DNA from: an archaeon | GTDB lineage: Archaea; Hydrothermarchaeota; Hydrothermarchaeia; Hydrothermarchaeales; BMS3B | Length of the DNA: 33,808 bases | Assembly: GCA_026989875.1 (NCBI GenBank) | Contig: JALSIP010000010.1 | Coordinates: 1-33,808, forward strand | Reading direction: 5' to 3' | Part shown: positions 1 to 7,380 of the stretch, in pieces | How positions within the stretch are numbered: position 1 is the first letter of the stretch | Layout of the letters: the number at the start of each line of letters is the position of its first letter | The notes under the pieces: generated by a model | What the model was told of the DNA's origin: nothing | Database searches by the model: none | The model's input: the letters and a program-made list of their open reading frames with translations, nothing else | Translations under genes and position numbers: made by a program

Positions 1-480
1 CCTCTCAGCCAAGTAGGCAGCTACGGTTAGGCCAGCGGGACCCGAGCCCACAACGGCGGCGCTTTTGCCGGTAGGCTGCGCCTTTGCAGGCATCCTCACA
101 CCCTTAGCTCTCTCCCAGTCTGCTGCAAAGCGCTCCAAGGCACCTATGGCGAGGGGCTCAAAGCGCTTCCCCAGCCTGCACCTGGCTTCGCACTGCCTCT
201 CCTGCGGGCACACCCTGCCGGTGATGCCCGGCAGGTAGTTGCTCTCCCTTATAACCGCTATCGCTCTCTCAAACTCTCCATCGCGTATCGCCCGCACAAA
301 GGCTGGGATGTCTATGCCCACGGGGCAGCCGGCAACGCAGGGCTTATCCTTGCACTGCAGGCAGCGGCTCGCCTCCTGCACCGCCTCCTCCTCGGTGTAG
401 CCCAGAGCAACCTCCGCAAAGCTCTTCACCCTCTCCTCCGGCGGAAGTTCCCTCATCCGCACTCGCTTCTCCCTGCTCAT
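1..480 (-). CDS. SudA/GltD-like NAD(P)-binding flavoprotein subunit (N-terminal part; runs off the window)
   Basis: Reverse-strand translation from the ATG at 480 gives MSREKRVRMRELPPEERVKSFAEVALGYTEEEAVQEASRCLQCKDKPCVAGCPVGIDIPAFVRAIRDGEF...GRVCPQERQCEARC...GKSAAVVGSGPAGLTVAAYLAE. It has N-terminal Fe-S Cys motifs and a GxGxxG FAD motif. ATGA overlap with the upstream gene. Confidence 0.88.
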   Translation of the reverse strand, partial: MSREKRVRMRELPPEERVKSFAEVALGYTEEEAVQEASRCLQCKDKPCVAGCPVGIDIPAFVRAIRDGEFERAIAVIRESNYLPGITGRVCPQERQCEARCRLGKRFEPLAIGALERFAADWERAKGVRMPAKAQPTGKSAAVVGSGPAGLTVAAYLAER

Positions 481-1304
481 GTTCCCTCCTCGTAGAGCTC
501 AAAGGCTAAGCGCTCCTCCTCTCTGAAAAACTCCTGCCTGCGCTGCAGCTCGTCAAAGTCCACCTCCGTGGCGTCAAACTCTGGCCCATCAACGCAGGCG
601 AACTTTGTGCTCCCCGCAACAGTAACCCTGCAGGCGCCGCACATGCCAGTGCCGTCCAGCATTATCGCCCCGAGGCTCGCGGTGGCTCTGATTCCATGCT
701 CCTTCGCAATCTTTGCCACCGTCTTCATCATCTTCGTCGGACCTATCGCGAGGATGTAGTCAACGCTGTTTTTCTTCAGGTACTCCCGCAGCGCAGCCAC
801 GGCATAGCCACGCATGCCCGCGCTGCCGTCGTCAGTTGCTATCACCACCTCGTCGCACAGCCTGCGCATGCGCTCCTCAAAAATCAGATACTCCCTGCTC
901 TTTGCGCCCATAATCACCGTAACCCTGTTGCCCGCACGCTTTAGCGCCCTCACTATGGAGTACAGCGCCCCCGCGGTGCCCTGCCTGCAGACAGCGACAA
1001 CGCTGCCGTATTTTTTAATCTCGCTGGGCTTTCCCAGAGGACCCAGAAGGTCGGGTATGGTGTCGCCCTCCCTTAAGCTTGCCAGCATCCTGCTGGTTTT
1101 GCCGACCTCATGCACCACCATTGTTATTGTGCCAGCCTCGCGGTCAAAGTCAGAGACGGTCATGGGTATGCGCTCGCCCTTCTCGTGCACCCTCACCATG
1201 ACAAACTGCCCCGGCTGAATTTTCCTGGCAATCACCGGCGAGCGAATCACCAGCAGCCTGTAACCTGGAGCAAGCTCTTCCCTGTGGACAATCACGTGAC
1301 GCAT
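477..1304 (-). CDS. Sulfide dehydrogenase / ferredoxin-NADP reductase FAD/NAD subunit (SudB / NfnA-like)
   Basis: 275 aa with PGQFVMVRV...RIPMTVSDFD FAD-binding segment and a C-terminal DGTGMCGACRV [2Fe-2S] motif. Directly coupled to the SudA-like gene. Confidence 0.9.
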   Translation of the reverse strand: MRHVIVHREELAPGYRLLVIRSPVIARKIQPGQFVMVRVHEKGERIPMTVSDFDREAGTITMVVHEVGKTSRMLASLREGDTIPDLLGPLGKPSEIKKYGSVVAVCRQGTAGALYSIVRALKRAGNRVTVIMGAKSREYLIFEERMRRLCDEVVIATDDGSAGMRGYAVAALREYLKKNSVDYILAIGPTKMMKTVAKIAKEHGIRATASLGAIMLDGTGMCGACRVTVAGSTKFACVDGPEFDATEVDFDELQRRQEFFREEERLAFELYEEGT

Positions 1305-1360
1305 GTCAGCAACCTCTGGCAGAAGCTAAGAGCAGGGGCAATGCCTAACAAGGTTAAACA

Positions 1361-1612
1361 CTAATCGCCGCGAAGAGCCTTAAGCTTTTCGCTGCCCACG
1401 CACTTCTCGGCGTACTCACACCAGTTTATGCACAGGTTCTCCCGGGTTTTCCTCACCACGGTGCCGCACTCCTCGCACTCAGCCTCGGTCTCATCACTCC
1501 AGATCTCAACCTCGGCTTTGCACTTCGGGCAGCGCACGTACTCCGGCTTGGGCCGCTTTATCTCGGCACTTCCAGGGCAGCTCGCCCTTATCCTCTCAAT
1601 ATCCTCCACCAT
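1361..1612 (-). CDS. Small zinc-ribbon protein
   Basis: 83 aa with YVRCPKCKAEVEIWSDETEAECEECG (CxxC...CxxC), then CINWCEYAEKC. Starts immediately after the stop of the 46-aa ORF (TGAATG). Confidence 0.75.
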   Translation of the reverse strand: MVEDIERIRASCPGSAEIKRPKPEYVRCPKCKAEVEIWSDETEAECEECGTVVRKTRENLCINWCEYAEKCVGSEKLKALRGD

Positions 1613-1753
1613 TCACTCAACCTCCTGTCTCTTACCTGAGAGGCATGCAGAGCATGCCCCCCTGGTAAAGTGGCTGCTGCACACCGCTCTTCCGCAAAGT
1701 GTGCACGTGTGCACCGCCGGTTTGCCGCATATCGCACACACCCCGGCGAGCAT
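1613..1753 (-). CDS. 46-aa Cys/His zinc-finger (B-box/HIT-like) protein, absent from the ORF track
   Basis: Manual translation: MLAGVCAICGKPAVHTCTLCGRAVCSSHFTRGACSACLSGKRQEVE. CxxC-HxCxxC-CxxH-CxxC spacing. Stop and start codons abut both neighbours (TGAATG at each junction). Confidence 0.75.
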   Translation of the reverse strand: MLAGVCAICGKPAVHTCTLCGRAVCSSHFTRGACSACLSGKRQEVE

Positions 1754-2083
1754 TCACCTCTCCCCCAGATGGCTCTCCAGCTTCTCTGCCAGCTCCTCCA
1801 GCATCTCCACAGCCATGAACTCTGTTTTCTCCGTCGCTCTGAGCTTTGCCTCAAGCACCCTCCTGCCATAGCTCTCCAGCACCATTCTGCGCTCCTCCAC
1901 CGCCTCTTTCAGCTCCCTGAGCCAGTACTCCAGTTCCGACAGAAGGGATGCGCACTCCTCGCACTCCTCATGTGCCCCCCTTCTGAGCTCCTGCAGGCGT
2001 TGCTCAAACTCCCGCAGCAGCCCCGGGCTCTCTTCCGTACCTTCTCCTGAGCGCACTCCTTCGCAGCACCTGCCAGGTGTCAC
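1754..2083 (-). CDS. Predicted coiled-coil protein of unknown function
   Basis: Up to 109 aa, Glu/Leu/Arg-rich (EFEQRLQELRRGAHEECEECASLLSELEYWLRELKEAVEERR). The first ~26 codons overlap the rSAM ORF, so the true start is probably downstream of 2083. Confidence 0.6.
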   Translation of the reverse strand: MTPGRCCEGVRSGEGTEESPGLLREFEQRLQELRRGAHEECEECASLLSELEYWLRELKEAVEERRMVLESYGRRVLEAKLRATEKTEFMAVEMLEELAEKLESHLGER

Positions 2084-3290
2084 CTCTCACAATCACCTCA
2101 AAGGCATGCCTTATAATCCTCACATAATACTCGCAGTAGTGACTTCTGACATCCATTCTGCCATGCATCGCCTGCAGCTCTGCCGGGCATGGGTTGCCGC
2201 AGATGTTCCTCAGGGTGCAGGTGCTGCACCCCTCAATCTCCTCCACCCTCCTGGCTCTCACTGCCCTGAAGGGCTCCGACGCCAGCACTCCCTCCAGCCC
2301 GTGCTCAAGCAGGTTTCCGCCAGCAAACTCACCCAGGCCTATGAACTCGCCGCAGGGGTATGCGGTGCCGTCTGCCGTAACTGCAAGAAACCGCCTACCC
2401 GCGCCGCAGGGTGATATATCGCACATAAGAACCCTCGCCGAGGGTGCGAGGATGCCCAGCATTATGTTCGCAAAGTCCCCGACCACGAGTCTCTTTCCAG
2501 TCTGCTTAGTGAGCTCTATTGCACGCTCAACAGCCTCTATGAAGCTGGCAGCCATGCGCTCCGGGGAGGGCATGAGCACCCTGCCCCCCTCGCTGGTTCC
2601 GCGCACGGGGTTCATGAGGCACCTGCTCACACCCATGGAGTGCAGGAACTCCACCATCTCCGGCAGCTGGCTGCAGTTCCGTGAGGTTATGGTGGTTATA
2701 ACGCACAGTCTCGGGTAGCCGGCGAACCACTCCAGTGCCTGTGAGACTCTCTCAAAATGCCCCTTACCCCTCAGGGAGTCGTTCACCCGCTCATCCGGCG
2801 AGTCCAGAGACAGCCCAACGCTTACACCCCTCTCCACCAGGTAGCTCACGTCCTCCTCTTCAAGCAGGGTGCCATTGGTCTGGATTCCGAAGCTGAGCTC
2901 GTGGCGGTAGTCGTCCATGACCTCCATAAGCGTGCCCTTCTGCAGCATGGGCTCACTGCCGTGAAACACCACCGCCCTCAGCCTATCTGCAGCGGCGTCA
3001 AGCACATCCCTGAGCTCTTCTTCCTTCATGTTTCTGCCCCTTTCTCTGTGCTCTCTGGGCAGGTAGCAGTAACTGCACGAGCGGTTGCATGCGTCGGTGG
3101 GGTTCAGGTAGAGAAGCACCGGCTCAAGCCCGAACCTGAGCCTTTCCATCTCCCTCTCAAGCGCCTCCCGCACCCGCTCATGAAACTTCTCCAGCTCCTC
3201 AAGCTCGCCCCAGCCCCAGAATACAGTCCCGGGCTCTATCCAGAGCCTCCTATCACCTGCTCTGAGCTCCTGCATTATAACCTGCTCCAC
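2004..3290 (-). CDS. Radical SAM / SPASM-domain protein, putative peptide-modifying enzyme
   Basis: CNRSCSYCYLP (CxxxCxxC) radical SAM motif. C-terminal SPASM-like Cys pattern (PCGAGRRF...AYPCGEF...GCSTCTLRNICGNPCPAE...HYC). The track start is GTG at 3290; ATG at 3275 with upstream GGAG is an alternative. Confidence 0.87.
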   Translation of the reverse strand: MEQVIMQELRAGDRRLWIEPGTVFWGWGELEELEKFHERVREALEREMERLRFGLEPVLLYLNPTDACNRSCSYCYLPREHRERGRNMKEEELRDVLDAAADRLRAVVFHGSEPMLQKGTLMEVMDDYRHELSFGIQTNGTLLEEEDVSYLVERGVSVGLSLDSPDERVNDSLRGKGHFERVSQALEWFAGYPRLCVITTITSRNCSQLPEMVEFLHSMGVSRCLMNPVRGTSEGGRVLMPSPERMAASFIEAVERAIELTKQTGKRLVVGDFANIMLGILAPSARVLMCDISPCGAGRRFLAVTADGTAYPCGEFIGLGEFAGGNLLEHGLEGVLASEPFRAVRARRVEEIEGCSTCTLRNICGNPCPAELQAMHGRMDVRSHYCEYYVRIIRHAFEVIVRGDTWQVLRRSALRRRYGREPGAAAGV

Positions 3291-3302
3291 GCCGCCGGGG
3301 AC

Positions 3303-3395
3303 TCAGAAGGGTGACTCTTCATCATTCATGGAGTAGTGGGTCAGTCCTGCACCTGCATATCTGCACTCAAACCTGACACTGCACACCTCATCCAT
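3303..3395 (-). CDS. 30-aa small peptide, candidate radical SAM substrate/precursor, absent from the ORF track
   Basis: Manual translation: MDEVCSVRFECRYAGAGLTHYSMNDEESPF. SD GAGGTGG (3402-3408) 6 nt upstream of the ATG; TATA-like CTTTTAAA (plus strand 3428-3435). It is the first ORF of the rSAM transcript. Confidence 0.68.
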   Translation of the reverse strand: MDEVCSVRFECRYAGAGLTHYSMNDEESPF

Positions 3396-3401
3396 CTCCA
3401 A

Positions 3402-3435
3402 CCACCTCAGTATATCTCACGCGGCGACTTTTAAA
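3402..3435 (-). promoter_or_regulatory. Promoter and Shine-Dalgarno of the peptide/rSAM operon
   Basis: Minus-strand TTTAAAAG TATA-like box (3428-3435) followed by GAGGTGG SD (3402-3408). Confidence 0.6.
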
Positions 3436-3450
3436 GCTTTTTCCCACACC

Positions 3451-4257
3451 GTGGAGCTAATTAATACTGCTATGCCAAAAAAGTATTACTACGTTATTAC
3501 GTGTGCTGGGGGTATGAGTGGCGAGCTGCTGTCTCTTGTGGCGCTCTCTGCGGGGCTCAGGCACGGCATAGACTGGGACCACATAGCGGCGATAATGGAC
3601 ATAACCGCGGTGCAGAGGAGCAGGTGGCGGGGGGTGATGCTCAGCTTTGTTTACGCACTGGGGCACGCCACCGTGGTTGCGGTTCTTGCGATAGCTGGCG
3701 TAACCTTGGGGCTGGCGCTCCCGGAGGGCTTGGATGGGGTGATGGAGAAGCTTGTGGGACTTACGCTGCTCGTGCTGGGGGGTTATGTGGTGTATGCTCT
3801 GCGCACCAGCAGGAGCTTCAGGCTGATGCCTCGCTGGCAGATAATTGCTGCGGCAGGCTGTGGGGTTGTCAGGCGACTTACAGGGCGCAGCCTGCATGTG
3901 GCTCAGGGTGTGCGTGGCTATGGTGGTGTCTCAGCCTACGCCATAGGCATGATTCATGGCATAGGCGCGGAGACTCCGACCCAGATAATGCTGTTCAGCA
4001 TAGCCCTGAGTGCAGGCGCAGCGGGTGGCAGGGAGGCTGCGGTGCCTCTCATCCTCTTCTTCATATCTGGGCTGGTTTTGATGAACACCTTCATGGGGGT
4101 GCTCGGCTCCCTGGTCTCCGCAACCCGCAGAGAGAGGGTGTACAGAGCTCTTGCCCTCATAACCGCCACGGGCAGCATAGCTCTGGGGCTGATTTTCATA
4201 GCGGGTGGAAGCGCGTACCTGCCTGACCTGCAGGCAATGGTGGAGAGTACCTTATGA
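3451..4257 (+). CDS. NiCoT-like nickel/cobalt transporter
   Basis: Hydrophobic, with the signature LRHGIDWDHIAAIMDITA (H-x4-DH-x2-A-x-D). Internal ATG at 3514 (MSGELLSLVALSAG) is a likely alternative start. Confidence 0.78.
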   Translation: MELINTAMPKKYYYVITCAGGMSGELLSLVALSAGLRHGIDWDHIAAIMDITAVQRSRWRGVMLSFVYALGHATVVAVLAIAGVTLGLALPEGLDGVMEKLVGLTLLVLGGYVVYALRTSRSFRLMPRWQIIAAAGCGVVRRLTGRSLHVAQGVRGYGGVSAYAIGMIHGIGAETPTQIMLFSIALSAGAAGGREAAVPLILFFISGLVLMNTFMGVLGSLVSATRRERVYRALALITATGSIALGLIFIAGGSAYLPDLQAMVESTL

Positions 4258-4350
4258 AAAGCTTATCCGCTCACATACCAAAAATCTGCCGGGGATACTG
4301 GCGTAATTCCCACCTGGATACGGTATCAGGTTTAAACGGTTGCTGAGGAG

Positions 4351-4424
4351 AGCCTCGGGCGGGGTTTGAACCCGCGGCCTCTTCCTTACCAAGGAAGCGC
4401 TCCACCTGGCTGAGCTACCGAGGC
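4351..4424 (-). tRNA. tRNA-Thr (anticodon GGT)
   Basis: Minus-strand GCCTCGG-TA-GCTC-AGCCAGGTG-GAGC-G-CTTCC-TTGGTAA-GGAAG-AGGCC-GCGGG-TTCAAAC-CCCGC-CCGAGGC-T. Acceptor, D, anticodon and T stems all pair. No intron, no encoded CCA. Confidence 0.93.
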
Positions 4425-4550
4425 TGTGTGAAATTGCGTGAAGTGGCACTACATAAAAGTATATTGAACTCCGGCGGCATGTGCGGGCTTTCATTCTGAC
4501 GCAAACTTTAAATATCTTTTCACCTAACCTCTCTAAGGGTGTGTTAGGAA

Positions 4551-4769
4551 ATGGCGCAGAGACCGCTGGACGTGCTTCACAAGAGTTTGGAGATGCCTGT
4601 GCTGGTGGGCTTGAAGAGTGGCAGGGAGTATCGGGGCACTCTGAAGGGATACGACATGCACATGAACGTGGTTCTTCAGAACGCCGACGAAATCAAGGAT
4701 GGCACTCCCGTTCGCAGGCTGGGTCTCGTCATTATCCGGGGAGACAGCGTTGTGTTCATCTCCCCCTGA
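4551..4769 (+). CDS. LSm (Sm-like archaeal) RNA-binding protein
   Basis: 72 aa: [44 protein letters not shown]...[18 protein letters not shown]. Sm1 and Sm2 motifs (IIRGDSV). Confidence 0.95.
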   Translation: MAQRPLDVLHKSLEMPVLVGLKSGREYRGTLKGYDMHMNVVLQNADEIKDGTPVRRLGLVIIRGDSVVFISP

Positions 4770-4782
4770 ATAGCTAAAGCTT

Positions 4783-6093
4783 ATGCAGACCTGGGTTGAG
4801 AAGTATCGCCCCCGTACCCTGAAGGAGGTTGCAGGCAACACCTCTGCTGTTTCTGAGGTGGCACGCTGGGCAGAGGAGTGGAGGCGTCACCTGCCGGAGA
4901 AGCGGGCGCTTCTGCTCTACGGACCGCCCGGCAGCGGCAAGACCTCCACAGCCTATGCGCTTGCGGCGGAGCTGGGTTGCGAGTGCATAGAGCTCAACGC
5001 CAGCGACTGGCGCACCCGCGAGGTTATAGAGCGCATAGTGGGCACCGCCAGCCGCACCGGCAGCCTCAAGCCTGGACGAAAAAAGCTAATAATAATAGAC
5101 GAGGTTGATGGCATTCACGGCCGTGCCGAGTACGGTGGTCTGGCTGCGCTCAGGAAGCTCATCACCCAGAGCAGTCATCCCATAGTGATGATAGCCAACA
5201 ACCCCTGGAAGCTTCCTGCAGACTTCAGAAAGCTCACCAGGATGGTGGAGTTCAGGCGAATAAACCAGCGCACCGTGCTCAAGGTTCTGAAAAAAATCTG
5301 TCAGGCAGAGGGCATTCAGGCGGATGAGAAGGTGCTCCGCATAATCGCTTCCGCCTCTTCAGGCGACCTGCGCTCTGCCATCAACGACCTTCAGGCATTA
5401 GCCGAGGGCAGGAAGAAGCTTGAGGTAAGGGATGCAGAGGTTGTCAGCATACGTGACACCGAGGTCAAGATCTTTGAAACCATCCAGCGCGTGCTCAAGA
5501 CCGGCAGCATAGACAGGGCAGTAGATGCGGTGTCCTCTTCAGATGAAGACCCCTCCACCATCCTGAGCTGGCTTGCCGAAAACCTGCCCTTAGAGTACCG
5601 CAGCGCTGACGACCTCGCCCTTGCCTACAGCTACCTCTCACGTGCCGACGTCTTCTACGGCAGGATACTCAGGAGACAGGACTGGGGGCTGCTCAGGTAC
5701 ATGATTGAGCTCATGAGCGCTGGTGTTGCGGTTGCAAAGAAGCAGAAGTACAGGGGCTATACAAAGTACCGCTACCCCGAGGTTTTCGTGCTCATGGCAG
5801 GCAGGAAGGGTGAGAAGCAGAAGTTCAAAGCACTGGCTGAGAAGCTGAAGGAGAGCAGAATTCTTCACGCCTCCTCCAGGGAGATAGAGCAGGAGTACAT
5901 CCCCCTGCTGATGCACATTGCCAGCAACCCCGCGCATCTGGCAGCGGCGATAAAAGAGTTCGGGCTTGAGCGCAGTCACATTGAGCTGCTCACAGGCAGC
6001 AAGAGCAGTGCCGAAAAAGCCTACAAAAGTGCGATGAAGGCAGAAAAAACTTCAAAAAGCAGTGGCAGACAGGTATCGCTGGGCGAATTTTAG
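4783..6093 (+). CDS. rfcL: Replication factor C large subunit
   Basis: WVEKYRPRTLKEVAGN, Walker A LYGPPGSGKTSTAYALA, Walker B IIIDEVDG. C-terminal PIP-box-like QVSLGEF. Confidence 0.95.
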   Translation: MQTWVEKYRPRTLKEVAGNTSAVSEVARWAEEWRRHLPEKRALLLYGPPGSGKTSTAYALAAELGCECIELNASDWRTREVIERIVGTASRTGSLKPGRKKLIIIDEVDGIHGRAEYGGLAALRKLITQSSHPIVMIANNPWKLPADFRKLTRMVEFRRINQRTVLKVLKKICQAEGIQADEKVLRIIASASSGDLRSAINDLQALAEGRKKLEVRDAEVVSIRDTEVKIFETIQRVLKTGSIDRAVDAVSSSDEDPSTILSWLAENLPLEYRSADDLALAYSYLSRADVFYGRILRRQDWGLLRYMIELMSAGVAVAKKQKYRGYTKYRYPEVFVLMAGRKGEKQKFKALAEKLKESRILHASSREIEQEYIPLLMHIASNPAHLAAAIKEFGLERSHIELLTGSKSSAEKAYKSAMKAEKTSKSSGRQVSLGEF

Positions 6094-6094
6094 C

Positions 6095-6541
6095 TCATCC
6101 ACGGTGTTCATGCTGCCTGCTGCCGCGGATGGCGAGTATTGACTTTCTGCGCAGGGCATTCATCACGGTTCTGGCGCTCACCATCCCCACGATTTTCCCC
6201 TCATCATCCACCACCGGCATGTGGCGCACATACCTGCCCATCATCCGCTCCGCAGCCTCCTCAACCGGGGCATCCTGATGCACCGTGGTTATAACCCTGC
6301 ACATCACATGCTTCAGCTCGGTGCCGCACATTATGTCAACCAGCGAGGTCTTCTCGGTGTCCAGGTTCTTCACCACCACCTCCCGCAGCATGTCGCGCTC
6401 CGTGAACATCCCTATGGGGTCGGTGGGAGTGCCCACTATAACGCTGCTGATGTTCTTTCTCACCATTATCTTGGCAGCCTCGGCTATGGTGGTGTCGGGA
6501 GACACAAAGGTTGCGCTGTGCATTATGTCCTTGACCTTCAT
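6095..6541 (-). CDS. CBS-domain pair protein
   Basis: Two CBS repeats (MKVKDIMHSATFVSPDTTIAEAAKIM...; MCRVITTVHQDAPVEEAAERMMGRYVRHMPVVDDEGKIVGMVSARTV). Start set at 6541 because the track start (6565) overlaps a TATA box (TTTAAATA). Confidence 0.9.
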   Translation of the reverse strand: MKVKDIMHSATFVSPDTTIAEAAKIMVRKNISSVIVGTPTDPIGMFTERDMLREVVVKNLDTEKTSLVDIMCGTELKHVMCRVITTVHQDAPVEEAAERMMGRYVRHMPVVDDEGKIVGMVSARTVMNALRRKSILAIRGSRQHEHRG

Positions 6542-6600
6542 GTATAGAGCATTGCTCGCACACATATTTAAACCTTAGTGAAGATATTCCCGGTGAGGCG

Positions 6601-7380
6601 ATGCATCTCAGAAAGCTGCTTGAGGAGCTGCTTGAGGGCAGGCTGAGCATAGAGGAAGCAGAGCGCCGGCTGAGGCTTCTCAGCTACGAGGAGCTCCGCC
6701 ACACTCTGCTGGATGTCAGCCGTGAGGAGCGGGCAGGTGCGCCTGAAGCGGTGCTGGCGGAGCACAAGAGCACCTCAGCGCTTGTTGAGATAGCCGAGAG
6801 GCTCCTTGAGAGCAGGGGGAGGTGCATTCTCACACGTCTGCGTGAGGAGCAGCTTGAGGTGCTTGAGAAGCGTTTCAGCCCTCACGTCAGGGTGGAGGCA
6901 CATCCTGAAGCTAAGATGATGATTCTCAGAAAGCCGGGCTTTGTTCTGCATGAGACCGGGGGCAGGGTGGCGGTGCTCTGCGCCGGCACCTCTGACATAC
7001 CCGTGGCAAAGGAGGCGGAGCTGATAGCCAGGGAGATGGGCTGCAGGGTCTGGTTCTTCCCGGACGTCGGCATAGCGGGGCTCCACAGGCTCATGCCTGT
7101 CATGGAGAAGCTTGCCGAGGCAGATGTTGACGTGGTGGTGGTGGCTGCTGGCATGGAGGGTGCGCTTCCAGGGGTGGTCGCGGGGCTGGTTGATGTGCCC
7201 GTGGTGGGGCTTCCTGTTTCAACGGGCTACGGCATGCATGGCAGGGGCGAGACCGCACTTTTTGCCATGCTCCAGAGCTGCTCACCCGGGATAGCGGTGG
7301 TCAACATAGACAACGGCTTCGGTGCTGGCGTGCTTGCAGGGTTAATTGCCAACAGGGCGGCAAAGTTCAGAAAAGCTTAG
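6601..7380 (+). CDS. larB: LarB-like nickel pincer cofactor biosynthesis protein (AIR carboxylase-like)
   Basis: CAGTSDIPVAKEAE...DVGIAGLHRLMP...VVVVAAGMEGALPGVVAGLVDVPVVGLPVSTGYG...NIDNGFGAG. SD GGTGAGG upstream. Confidence 0.92.
   Translation: MHLRKLLEELLEGRLSIEEAERRLRLLSYEELRHTLLDVSREERAGAPEAVLAEHKSTSALVEIAERLLESRGRCILTRLREEQLEVLEKRFSPHVRVEAHPEAKMMILRKPGFVLHETGGRVAVLCAGTSDIPVAKEAELIAREMGCRVWFFPDVGIAGLHRLMPVMEKLAEADVDVVVVAAGMEGALPGVVAGLVDVPVVGLPVSTGYGMHGRGETALFAMLQSCSPGIAVVNIDNGFGAGVLAGLIANRAAKFRKA

Noticed and set aside
1588-1869. 93-aa minus-strand ORF
   Set aside because: Its downstream part shares sequence with the in-phase 46-aa ORF, but the N-terminal extension overlaps the coiled-coil gene out of frame. 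The shorter ORF starting at 1753 with a stop/start junction is the better call.
1428-2050. Plus-strand ORFs of 147 and 126 aa
   Set aside because: Antisense to the zinc-ribbon, 46-aa and coiled-coil genes; low-complexity Ser/His/Leu translations, no SD, no recognisable domain.
3303-3305. UGA as selenocysteine linking peptide and rSAM
   Set aside because: No SECIS-like structure or Sec gene was recognised in the window; archaeal Sec use is restricted to a few lineages. Retained only as a low-priority readthrough question.
4252-4494. 80-aa minus-strand ORF across the tRNA
   Set aside because: It spans the tRNA-Thr gene; no domain and no SD support.
4481-4841. 98-aa (+) and 102-aa (-) ORFs over the LSm gene
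   Set aside because: Alternate-frame shadows of a clear LSm coding sequence.
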